From assembly GCF_041927875.1 (NCBI RefSeq), contig NZ_JBHFHN010000008.1: a stretch of 64,000 nucleotides of DNA; one strand, written 5' to 3'. This document shows positions 50,031-58,220 of the stretch, piece by piece (within the stretch, counting starts at the first letter, position 1; every line of letters begins with the position of its first letter). The DNA is from Paracoccus sp041927875 (lineage in GTDB: Bacteria > Pseudomonadota > Alphaproteobacteria > Rhodobacterales > Rhodobacteraceae). Made by a program: the position numbers and the translations under genes. The notes below the pieces were generated by a model. It saw nothing but the letters and a program-made list of their open reading frames with translations. It made no database searches and was not told where the DNA came from.

Positions 50031-52258
50031 TGGCCGACCTGCTGATTGAACTCTTTTCCGAAGAAATCCCCGCCCGGATGCAGCCCCGCGCCCGCGAGGA
50101 TCTGAAAAAGCTGATGACCGACGGGCTGGTCGGGGCCGGGCTGACCTATCGCAGCGCCGGGGCCTTCTCGACGCCGCGCCGCCTGACCCTGACCATCGAG
50201 GGGCTGGACGCCGCATCCCGCCCCGTGCGCGAGGAACGCAAAGGCCCGCGCGCTGACGCCCCCGCACAAGCGATCGAGGGCTTTCTGCGATCCACCGGCC
50301 TGAGCCGCGATCAGCTGGAAGAACGCGACACCGGCAAGGGCGCGATCCTGTTTGCGGTGATCGACAAGCCCGGCCGCCCCGCCGCCGAGATCGTGGCCGA
50401 GGTGCTGGAGGCCACGATCCGCAATTTCCCCTGGCCCAAGTCGATGCGCTGGGGGTCGGGCAGCTTGCGCTGGGTGCGCCCGCTGCATTCGATCATCGCT
50501 CTCTTGTCGGACGAGGGCGGCGCGCAGGCCGTGGCGCTGGATGTCGACGGCATCACCGCCGGGGCGATGACGCGCGGCCACCGCTTCATGGCGCCTGACC
50601 CGATCACCGTCACCGGTTTCGATGACTACGCCGCCAAACTGCGCCGCGCCCGCGTCATGCTGGACCCGGTCGAACGTGAGGCCGCGATCTGGTCCGCCGC
50701 CGAAAACCTGGCCTTCGCCCAAGGGCTTGAGGTCGTCCCCGATGCGGGCTTGCTGGCCGAGGTCGCGGGGCTGGTCGAATGGCCGGTGGTGCTGATGGGC
50801 CGCATCGACGACGCCTTTCTGGGCCTGCCGCCCGAGGTGCTGCAAACCTCGATGAAGGAACATCAGAAGTTCTTCTCGGTCCGCAATCCGAAAAGCGGCC
50901 GGATCGAGGGATTTGTCACCGTCGCCAACCGCGAGACCGCCGACAATGGCGCGACGATCCTGAAGGGCAACCAGAAGGTGCTGTCGGCGCGGCTGTCGGA
51001 TGCGCGGTTCTTCTGGGACAACGACCTGCGCGTGGCCAAGGCGGGGATGGGTGAGTGGGACGAGGGCCTCAAGGCCGTCACCTTCCACAACAAGCTAGGG
51101 TCGCAGGCCGACCGCATCGCCCGCATCGCGGCGCTGGCGCGCGAGATCGCGCCGAAGGTGGGGGCTGATCCGGCACAGGCCGAGAAGGCGGCGAAGCTGG
51201 CGAAACTTGACCTGCGCAGCGCCATGGTCGGTGAGTTCCCCGAGTTGCAAGGCGTGATGGGCCGCTATTACGCACTGGCGGCGGGCGAGGACGCGGCGGT
51301 CGCCGACGCCGCCCGCGACCACTATTCGCCGCTGGGGCCGACGGATGACGTGCCTTCGGCGCCCGTGTCCGTCGCCGTGGCGCTGGCCGACAAGATCGAC
51401 ACGCTGACCGGATTCTGGTCGATTGATGAAAAGCCTACGGGGTCGAAGGATCCCTTTGCCCTGCGCCGTGCCGCGCTGGGGGTGATCCGGCTGGTGCTGG
51501 GGAATGGGGTAAGGTTGGGGCTTCATGGCGTTTTCGCACCCCGGATCGGTGCTCACCGAGGCACGCGGAGTGGGACGATATTGGGCGACCGTGCAAAGCA
51601 AGCCGCTGAAAGCCTCACTGCGGTTGGTCGCCATTTCGAGGCAGCGGATATTATTCGCGAAGCCAATGCGCCCGACAATGCCGCACGCCAAAGATCAGTA
51701 GAAGTGAATGAGCAGCGTGCTCTTCGTGATGCCTCCGACCTCCTCGCCTTCCTCCACGACCGCCTCAAGGTCCACCTGCGCGACCAGGGCATCCGCCATG
51801 ACGTGATCGACGCGGTCCTCGCGATGCTTGGCAGCGACGACCTCGTGCTGGTGGTCAAGCGGGCCGAGGCGCTGGCGGCCTTCCTGAAAACCGAGGACGG
51901 GGCGAACCTGTTGCAGGGCTTCAAGCGCGCCAACAACATCCTGACCCAGGCCGAGGCCAAGGACGGCGTGGAATACAGCTTCGGCGCCGACCCGAAGTTC
52001 GCCGAGACCGACAGCGAACGCGCGCTGTTTGCCGCGCTGGATCAGGCCGAGGCCGCCATCGCCCCCGCGCTGGCGTCCGAGGATTTCCCCGCCGCCATGG
52101 CCGCCATGGCCCGGCTGCGCGCCCCGCTGGATGCGTTCTTCACCGACGTGCAGGTGAATGCCGACAACCAGATCGTCCGCCGCAACCGGCTGAACCTCTT
52201 GTCGCGCATCCGCGCCACGCTGGCCCAGGTCGCCGACCTCACCCGCGTCGAGGGCTAA
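50030..52258 (+). CDS. glyS: Glycine--tRNA ligase beta subunit, with atypical insert
   Basis: tRNA-binding beta chain of GlyRS, 742 residues. It starts MADLLIELFSEEIPARMQPR and has the family blocks RGHRFMAPDPITV, STPRRLTLTI, and FSVRNPKSGRIEGFVTVAN. An HD-like region is present around VALADKIDTLTGFWSIDEKP, and the C-terminal anticodon-binding part is LLQGFKRANNILTQAE. Between GVIRLVLGNGVRLGL and DLLAFLHDRLKVHL lies a segment of about 70 residues (51521-51735) with lower GC (about 59%) and unlike codon use. The normal linker here is shorter or variable. The frame is intact, so the protein is probably functional. Confidence 0.95.
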   Translation: MADLLIELFSEEIPARMQPRAREDLKKLMTDGLVGAGLTYRSAGAFSTPRRLTLTIEGLDAASRPVREERKGPRADAPAQAIEGFLRSTGLSRDQLEERDTGKGAILFAVIDKPGRPAAEIVAEVLEATIRNFPWPKSMRWGSGSLRWVRPLHSIIALLSDEGGAQAVALDVDGITAGAMTRGHRFMAPDPITVTGFDDYAAKLRRARVMLDPVEREAAIWSAAENLAFAQGLEVVPDAGLLAEVAGLVEWPVVLMGRIDDAFLGLPPEVLQTSMKEHQKFFSVRNPKSGRIEGFVTVANRETADNGATILKGNQKVLSARLSDARFFWDNDLRVAKAGMGEWDEGLKAVTFHNKLGSQADRIARIAALAREIAPKVGADPAQAEKAAKLAKLDLRSAMVGEFPELQGVMGRYYALAAGEDAAVADAARDHYSPLGPTDDVPSAPVSVAVALADKIDTLTGFWSIDEKPTGSKDPFALRRAALGVIRLVLGNGVRLGLHGVFAPRIGAHRGTRSGTILGDRAKQAAESLTAVGRHFEAADIIREANAPDNAARQRSVEVNEQRALRDASDLLAFLHDRLKVHLRDQGIRHDVIDAVLAMLGSDDLVLVVKRAEALAAFLKTEDGANLLQGFKRANNILTQAEAKDGVEYSFGADPKFAETDSERALFAALDQAEAAIAPALASEDFPAAMAAMARLRAPLDAFFTDVQVNADNQIVRRNRLNLLSRIRATLAQVADLTRVEG

Positions 52259-52306
52259 GGCCGACCGGGCGCGCCCCCGCGCCCGGCACGCCCGTGGCGC
52301 CGGAAC

Positions 52307-52357
52307 GGTGCACGAACTGTGCACAGGCTGTGCCGCGCCGGTGCATCGGTTGTGACA
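52307..52357 (+). promoter_or_regulatory. Phased TGTGCAC heptamer array upstream of PPDK-like gene (5 copies)
   Basis: Five heptamers at exactly 11-bp steps: GGTGCAC at 52307, TGTGCAC at 52318, TGTGCCG at 52329, GGTGCAT at 52340 and TGTGACA at 52351. They lie in the 235-bp gap after glyS, ending 137 bp before the PPDK-like ATG. The core (K-G-T-G-C-A-C) and the 11-bp step are the same as upstream of purM. Protein binding is inference. Confidence 0.62.
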
Positions 52358-52493
52358 TGCGTTTTTCAGCGATCACAGGGGCTTGCGGGGCGATCTTCAC
52401 ATCCGCTGTGAACATCGCCCCGCACGCCCTGCCCACAGGTCGCACTTGCCAGATCACGCGCGGCTTGTAAGGTGCGGCAAAAGGATTGCCGCA

Positions 52494-55094
52494 ATGCAGC
52501 ACCACCGTGACCTGACCGATTGGACCGCCATCGCCCCCGCCGCGACGGTTGAGGCCGCCCGCCACGGCTGGCGCGCGAAATGCCTGCAACGGCTGGTCAG
52601 GCTGGACCTGCCGGTTCCCACCGCCATCGCGCTGTCCTGCGATCTGGTGCGCGCCATCGCTGGCGGCGCGGCGCCCGACATGGGCCGCATCGCAGCGGTC
52701 TTTGGCGATGACATGCTGGTTTCGGTCCGCCCCTCGCCGGCCAATCCCGATTGGGGCGGGCCTGGCTCGGTGCTGAATGTCGGCATGAACGACGCCCGCC
52801 ACGCCGAGCTGACCGCCACCCTTGGCGCCGATGCCGCCGACGCGATGTATCTGCGCTTCGTGCAAAGTTTCGCCACCCATGTCGCGCGGCTGGACCCCGA
52901 CATGTTCGACCGCGCCCCCGGCCCCGGCGCACTGGCCGCGGCGCTGTCGGCCTATCACGCTGAAACGGATGAGGATTTTCCGCAAGACCCGGCCCGGCAA
53001 CTGGCCGATGTGCTGCGCTCGATGGCGCGCGCCTGGGAAGGGCCGACCGCCCGGCTGCTGCGCCAGGCCAAGGGCGCGCCCGCCGATGCGGCGCTTGGGC
53101 TGATCGTGCAGACCATGGCCAAGGCGCTTGGGCCGGGGCTGTCGGGCTCGGGCACCATGCAATGTGTCGACAGCGTGACCGGCACCCCCCGCATCACCGG
53201 GCGCTTTCGCGGCCAGATGCAGGGGCGGGGCGCGGCGGGCGATGCCCTGTATCTGACCCGCGACGCCCGTGGCCCCAGCCTTGAGGATGCGGCCCCCGCG
53301 GTCTTTGCCGAACTCCACGCCGCCGCCCGATCCTGCCGTGCCCGCCTGCGCGAGGAAATGCAGATCGAGTTCGTGGTCGAGGACGGCCAGTTGCGCATCA
53401 TCGACGCGCAAAAGGTCGCCCGATCCTCGCGCGCGGCGGTGCGCATCGCGGTCGGGCTGGCGCAGGACGGCATCATCACCCGGCAAGAGGCGCTGCTGCG
53501 GGTCGAGCCCCGCGCGCTGTCGGAATTGCTGCATTATCAGGTCGATCCGCGCAGCCCCCGCGACCGCCTGACCCGCGCCATCGCCGCAAGCCCCGGTGCG
53601 GCGACGGGTCGGATCGTGCTGACCTCGGCCGCCGCGCAAGCCGCCGCCGCGCGCGGCGAGGCCTGCATCCTGGTGCGCCGCGAAACCGCGCCCGAGGATA
53701 TTCGCGGCATGCATGCCGCCGTCGCCGTGCTGACCGAACGCGGCGGCATGACCAGCCATGCGGCGGTGATCGCGCGCGGCCTGGGGCTGCCCTGTATCGT
53801 CGGCGCCTCGGACCTGCGGCTGGATGCGCGCGACCGGGTGATGCGGCTGCCCGATGGCCGCATCCTGCGCGAGGGCGATGAAGTCACTGTCGACGGCACC
53901 TCGGGCGAGGTGCTGGCCGGCGCCGCCGAGATGCTGGAGCCGGCGCTGGACGAAACCTTCCACATGTTGCTGCACTGGGCCGACAACGAACGCGACATCG
54001 GCGTGCGCGCCAATGCCGACACCCCCGAGGACGCCCGCACCGCCCGCATGTTCGAGGCCGAGGGGATCGGCCTGTGCCGCACCGAACACATGTTTTTCGA
54101 CGAAGATCGCCTGACCGTCATGCGCGAAATGATCTTTGCCGACACCGCCGCCGACCGGCAGATGGCGCTGGAACGGCTGCTGCCGATGCAGCGGTCGGAT
54201 TTCATCGCGCTGTTCGACATCATGGCGGGGCAGCCGGTCTGCATCCGCCTGTTCGACCCCCCCCTGCATGAGTTCCTGCCCCATGACCGCGAGGGGCTGC
54301 GGTCGCTGGCCGAGGCCGTCGACCGCCCGCTGTCCGAGGTCACCCGCCGGGTCGATGCGCTGACCGAGTTCAACCCGATGCTGGGAATGCGCGGCGTCCG
54401 GCTGGGCATCGCCATGCCCGAGATCTATGAAATGCAGGCCCGCGCCATCTTCGAGGCGACGGTCGAGGCGCAGCGCCGTGGCGCCCGCGTGGTGCCCGAA
54501 ATCATGATCCCCCTGGTCAGCGCCGCGCGCGAGGTCGAGATCGTCAAGACCCGCATCGACGCGGTGGCGGCGGCGGTGCGTGTCGCCATGGGCGCGGGCT
54601 TCGACTATCGCCTGGGGGTGATGGTCGAAACGCCGCGCGCCGCCCTGCGCGCCGGTGAGGTCGCGGCCAATGCCGACTTCCTGTCCTTCGGCACCAACGA
54701 CCTGACGCAGATGACCTATGGCCTGTCGCGCGACGATGCGGGGCGGTTCATGTCGGCCTATGTGAACCAGGGCGTTTATCGCGAGGATCCGTTTCATGTG
54801 CTGGACACCGACGGCGTGGGCGAGCTGGTCCTGCTGGGCGCGCGGCGCGGGCGGGCTGCCAAGGACGGGCTGACGATCTCGATCTGCGGGGAGCATGGCG
54901 GCAACCCGGAATCCATCGCCTTCTGCCGTGCGGCGGGGGTGGATTACGTGTCCTGTTCGCCGTTCCGGGTGCCGGTCGCGCGGCTGGCGGCGGCGCATTT
55001 CGCGATCCTGGCGCCGCGCGCGGAACCGGCTGGCACCGGGGCCGGGTCGGGGTCCAGGTCGGGGCCCAAGTCGGGGGCCGAATCGGGGGGCTGA
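52494..55094 (+). CDS. ppdK: Pyruvate phosphate dikinase-like protein with decayed ATP-grasp domain
   Basis: An 866-residue PPDK homologue. The swivel domain is intact, with the phospho-histidine in LTERGGMTSHAAVIARG. The PEP/pyruvate barrel is also intact: GLCRTEHMFF, FNPMLGMRGVRLG, FGTNDLTQMTYGLSRDDAG and catalytic Cys in ICGEHGGNPESIAFCR. The N-terminal nucleotide domain is degenerate. GGKGxNLAEM is replaced by GWRAKCLQRL, the NAQGED loop is absent, and LQTRNGKR becomes IDAQKVAR. The VSVR arginine and IEF glutamate remain. The C-terminal 25 residues are Gly/Ser-rich, encoded by a TCGGGG-like repeat. True PPDK activity is doubtful; PEP/pyruvate chemistry may remain. It lies in the usual place downstream of glyS. 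Confidence 0.85.
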   Translation: MQHHRDLTDWTAIAPAATVEAARHGWRAKCLQRLVRLDLPVPTAIALSCDLVRAIAGGAAPDMGRIAAVFGDDMLVSVRPSPANPDWGGPGSVLNVGMNDARHAELTATLGADAADAMYLRFVQSFATHVARLDPDMFDRAPGPGALAAALSAYHAETDEDFPQDPARQLADVLRSMARAWEGPTARLLRQAKGAPADAALGLIVQTMAKALGPGLSGSGTMQCVDSVTGTPRITGRFRGQMQGRGAAGDALYLTRDARGPSLEDAAPAVFAELHAAARSCRARLREEMQIEFVVEDGQLRIIDAQKVARSSRAAVRIAVGLAQDGIITRQEALLRVEPRALSELLHYQVDPRSPRDRLTRAIAASPGAATGRIVLTSAAAQAAAARGEACILVRRETAPEDIRGMHAAVAVLTERGGMTSHAAVIARGLGLPCIVGASDLRLDARDRVMRLPDGRILREGDEVTVDGTSGEVLAGAAEMLEPALDETFHMLLHWADNERDIGVRANADTPEDARTARMFEAEGIGLCRTEHMFFDEDRLTVMREMIFADTAADRQMALERLLPMQRSDFIALFDIMAGQPVCIRLFDPPLHEFLPHDREGLRSLAEAVDRPLSEVTRRVDALTEFNPMLGMRGVRLGIAMPEIYEMQARAIFEATVEAQRRGARVVPEIMIPLVSAAREVEIVKTRIDAVAAAVRVAMGAGFDYRLGVMVETPRAALRAGEVAANADFLSFGTNDLTQMTYGLSRDDAGRFMSAYVNQGVYREDPFHVLDTDGVGELVLLGARRGRAAKDGLTISICGEHGGNPESIAFCRAAGVDYVSCSPFRVPVARLAAAHFAILAPRAEPAGTGAGSGSRSGPKSGAESGG

Positions 55095-55445
55095 TCCGGC
55101 GCCGTCGCGGTGCCGCTACGTCATCCGACATGTCGCGCCCGGGCTGTGGAAAATATTTTCGATCCGCGCTTTCGACCGCTGGAAGTGGCTGTGAAAGCGC
55201 AGTAAATCGCAGAAATCTGCCCTGTTTCACCCGAATCATCGGCGGAAAATTGCCAGTTTCAACCCTGGGATGTGCCTTCACGCGGCCGTGTGTCTATCGC
55301 GGCTGGACGGGTTCGCATGTCTTGGATAGCTCGCGCGGATCGGTCGGCCCAGCCCACCGATCTGTCCGAGGCTGCCATGGGGTTGTGCATGTCACATCAC
55401 ATACTGACAGGTCTGTTGACCATCGAACCGAAACCGCTGACGGGA
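55095..55445 (+). other. Intergenic region before the cell wall hydrolase
   Basis: These 351 bp contain an AT-richer stretch (AAAATATTTTCGATC near 55149, then AGTAAATCGCAGAAATC near 55200) that could hold promoters. No gene or terminator is convincing. In-frame ATGs at 55317, 55377 and 55389 belong to the downstream frame and could extend it. Confidence 0.5.
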
Positions 55446-56159
55446 ATGCGTCGGCTGATCGGGATCACCGCATTGGCGGTGGCGGTGGCGGGGCCTGTGC
55501 AGGCGGATGGGCTGGCAGGGGCGCAGCTTGGCTTTTCCAACTCGGCCACGGCGGCGGCACTGGCGGCGGTCGAGGAGGCGACGACGGTGGATGGTCAGCC
55601 CCATCCGCGCCGCGACGTGACCTTTGCCGAACGCCAGGAGCAGGCGCGCCGCCGCACCGCCGAGCGCATGGCCAAGACCCATCGCGAGGTGCCGATCCGG
55701 GTGCAGGGCAGCTTCCCGACCGCGCGTCAGGCCGCCGCGATGCAGGCCGGCCCCGGGTCCGAGGCGGAACTGCAATGTCTGGCCGAAACCCTGTATTTCG
55801 AGGCGCGCGGCGAAAGCCGTCGTGGACAGGCGGCGGTGGCCGAGGTGATCCTGAACCGCGTCGACAGCGGGCGTTTTCCCAACACCATTTGCGGCGTGGT
55901 CAAGCAGGGCCGCGCCGGGGCCTGCCAGTTCAGCTATAACTGCGGCAGCCCGCGCCCGATCCGCGACATGGCGGCCTTTGCCCGCGTGCAGCGCGTGGCC
56001 CGCGATGCCCTGGCCGGTGGCGCGCGTGAACTGACCGGCGGCGCGACCTATTTCCACACCCCCGCCGTCAGCCCGCCCTGGTCCAAGCGTTTCGTGCGCA
56101 CCGTTCGGATCGACAACCACATCTTCTATCGCCCCGGCGTGCGTGTCGCACAGAACTGA
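55446..56159 (+). CDS. SleB-like cell wall hydrolase
   Basis: A 237-residue exported hydrolase (Hydrolase_2 family). The signal peptide begins MRRLIGITALAVAVAGPVQA. A helical linker rich in Arg/Glu follows, then the catalytic domain from about 145: CLAETLYFEARGESRRGQAA with the catalytic Glu, and GACQFSYNCG near the end. Four cysteines may pair in the periplasm. The start is chosen so that the signal peptide is terminal. An ATG at 55389 would add 19 residues. Likely target: peptidoglycan during growth or division. Confidence 0.85.
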   Translation: MRRLIGITALAVAVAGPVQADGLAGAQLGFSNSATAAALAAVEEATTVDGQPHPRRDVTFAERQEQARRRTAERMAKTHREVPIRVQGSFPTARQAAAMQAGPGSEAELQCLAETLYFEARGESRRGQAAVAEVILNRVDSGRFPNTICGVVKQGRAGACQFSYNCGSPRPIRDMAAFARVQRVARDALAGGARELTGGATYFHTPAVSPPWSKRFVRTVRIDNHIFYRPGVRVAQN

Positions 56160-56237
56160 CCGCCCGCGCGTCGTGCAGAACAGGCCCGGTGTCGTTTCGC
56201 GCTGTCTGCGGCGCGTGCCTCGGTGTAAAAGGCGGGC

Positions 56238-57161
56238 ATGACCAGCGACATCCACCTTGCCTTCGCCCATCCCGAGGAACGCGCCGAGGCATCCTCGGGC
56301 GCTGATCCGCGTGACCGGATCAGCCTGCGCGATCATGTCGTGACCGCCGATATCGGCGCGTTTCAGCAGGAGCGCGGCCAGGGCCAGCGGCTGCGCTTCA
56401 ACATCGTGGTCGAGGTGCGGCCGGTTGCCGGGGCGGTTGATGACGATGTGGACCGCATCCTGTCCTATGACCGGCTGACCGAGGCGATCGCTGCCGAACT
56501 GGCGGCCGAGCGGCTGAACCTGCTGGAGACGCTGGCCGCGCGGGTGGCCGAACGCATCCTGGCCGAACCGCAGGCGATGCGCGTCTTTGTGCGGGTGGAA
56601 AAGCTGGATCGCGGCCCGGGCGCGCTTGGGGTCGAGATCGTGCGATCGCGCGCCGAGGCGCCGGTGCGCAGCGATGCGGCGCAGGTCGCGCTGCACCCGG
56701 TGGTGGCGCATCTGGACAATGCGGTCATCGGCGGGGCGGGGCTTGCCGGGGTGCTGGACCGGCTGGGGGCGACCGGCCTTCCGGTGATCCTGACGGTCGG
56801 CCTGCCGGCTGTGCCGCGTCCGGTCACCGGGCATCGGCCCACGCAACGGCGGGTCGATCTGCTGGCCATCGAACAGAACGCCTGGTGGCTCGCGGCGCGC
56901 GATCCGCGCTGTGTGGTGGTGGCGACGCGCACCGAAATCGACTGGGCGATGAAGCATGGGCAGATGGTGGTGTGGGCGCCGTCCAAGATCGTGCTGGACA
57001 CGCCTGATGGCCCGCGCGGGCAGGCAGGCGACGGCGCCGCTTTGGCCTTGTGGCTGGCCGAACAGATGTCGGCGGATCGGCTGGAACTGATCGGTCCAGA
57101 TCACGCGGGTGTTTCGACCCCGGCGGGAAGCCGCGTGCCGGTGCTGCGCCGGGCCGACTGA
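56238..57161 (+). CDS. folB: FolB (dihydroneopterin aldolase) fused to a kinase-like domain
   Basis: A 307-residue protein in the folate operon. The N-terminal part (about 28-135) is a FolB domain with DHVVTADIGAFQQERGQGQR and a FNIVVEV strand, ending ALGVEIVRSRAE. The remaining 170 residues resemble the amino-acid kinase (COG2054/MfnE-like) fold: a strand-loop VVWAPSKIVLDTPDG, then GDGAALALWLAEQMSADRLE, near the expected SDSxAxWLA-type motif. FolB catalyses retro-aldol cleavage of dihydroneopterin. The role of the C-terminal part is unknown. folP follows 48 bp downstream. Confidence 0.82.
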   Translation: MTSDIHLAFAHPEERAEASSGADPRDRISLRDHVVTADIGAFQQERGQGQRLRFNIVVEVRPVAGAVDDDVDRILSYDRLTEAIAAELAAERLNLLETLAARVAERILAEPQAMRVFVRVEKLDRGPGALGVEIVRSRAEAPVRSDAAQVALHPVVAHLDNAVIGGAGLAGVLDRLGATGLPVILTVGLPAVPRPVTGHRPTQRRVDLLAIEQNAWWLAARDPRCVVVATRTEIDWAMKHGQMVVWAPSKIVLDTPDGPRGQAGDGAALALWLAEQMSADRLELIGPDHAGVSTPAGSRVPVLRRAD

Positions 57162-57209
57162 TCGCGCGCCCGGCTTGCCTGCGGGCTGGTTTCGGATCAT
57201 ACCGCGCAG

Positions 57210-58220
57210 ATGACGCAGGATGTCTACGCCCTTCCCCTGGTCCGGCTGGACCCTGACCGCCCATCCGGCGCGCTGCCGCTGGCGGGGGGCTGGGGCTGGT
57301 TCGACCGGGTGCGGCTGATCGCGCGCGACGGCGCGCCGCGCGTTGTGGCGGCGCAGGGTCTGCCCGCTGATCTGCAAGACCGGCTGGCTGCGCCGCGCGC
57401 CGACCTGTGCGGCCTGACGCTGGACCGCCCGCGCGTGATGGGCATCGTCAATGTCACACCCGACAGCTTTTCCGATGGCGGGCGCTTTCACGACCCGGCG
57501 GCGGGCATTGCCCATGGCCGTGCGCTGATCGCGGCGGGGGCGGATCTGCTGGATATCGGCGGGGAATCGACCCGTCCGGGTGCCGAGGATGTGCCGCCCG
57601 AGGCCGAGGCCGCCCGCGTCGTGCCCGTGATCGCCGGGCTGGCGGGGTTGGCGCCGATCTCGGTCGATACGCGCAAGGCGGGCGTGGCTGGCCCGGCGCT
57701 GGATGCCGGGGCCGGGATCGTCAATGATGTGGCGGGGCTGTCGTTCGACCCGGCGCTTGCACCGCTGGTGGCATTCCGCGACGTGCCGGTGTGCATCATG
57801 CACCATCAGGGCACGCCTGCGACGATGCAGGCCGATCCGCGCTATGATGATGTGCTGCTGGATGTCTATGACTGGCTGGCCGCTGCCGTGGCAAAGGCCG
57901 AGGCGGCGGGCATCGCGCGCCACCGCATCCTGATCGACCCCGGCATCGGTTTCGGCAAGACCCAGGCGCATAACCTGACCCTGTTGCGCAATATCGCGCT
58001 GTTTCATGGCCTTGGCCTGCCGATCCTGCTGGGCGTGTCACGCAAGCGGTTCATCGGCGCAATCGGCGGGGCCGAGGCGGCGGATGCGCGCGGCCCCGGC
58101 ACGCTGGCCGTCACCCTGGCCGCCGTGGCGCAGGGGGTGCAGATTCACCGGGTTCACGATGTGGACCAGATTTCACAGGGCCTGCGGCTGTGGCAGGCGA
58201 TTCAGGGGGGCAAGGAATGA
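57210..58220 (+). CDS. folP: Dihydropteroate synthase
   Basis: Joins pterin pyrophosphate to p-aminobenzoate; the target of sulfonamides. The 336 residues begin with an N-terminal extension of about 70 residues, followed by the TIM barrel with MGIVNVTPDSFSDGGRF, DIGGESTRPGAE, VNDVAGLSF and GVSRKRFIG. Motifs are intact. It overlaps glmM by 4 bp (ATGA), linking folate and cell wall precursor synthesis, an arrangement also known from other bacteria. Confidence 0.97.
   Translation: MTQDVYALPLVRLDPDRPSGALPLAGGWGWFDRVRLIARDGAPRVVAAQGLPADLQDRLAAPRADLCGLTLDRPRVMGIVNVTPDSFSDGGRFHDPAAGIAHGRALIAAGADLLDIGGESTRPGAEDVPPEAEAARVVPVIAGLAGLAPISVDTRKAGVAGPALDAGAGIVNDVAGLSFDPALAPLVAFRDVPVCIMHHQGTPATMQADPRYDDVLLDVYDWLAAAVAKAEAAGIARHRILIDPGIGFGKTQAHNLTLLRNIALFHGLGLPILLGVSRKRFIGAIGGAEAADARGPGTLAVTLAAVAQGVQIHRVHDVDQISQGLRLWQAIQGGKE

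Noticed and set aside
55384..55400. A single TGTGCAT before the SleB gene as another phased site
   Set aside because: No further copies occur at 11-bp steps on either side.
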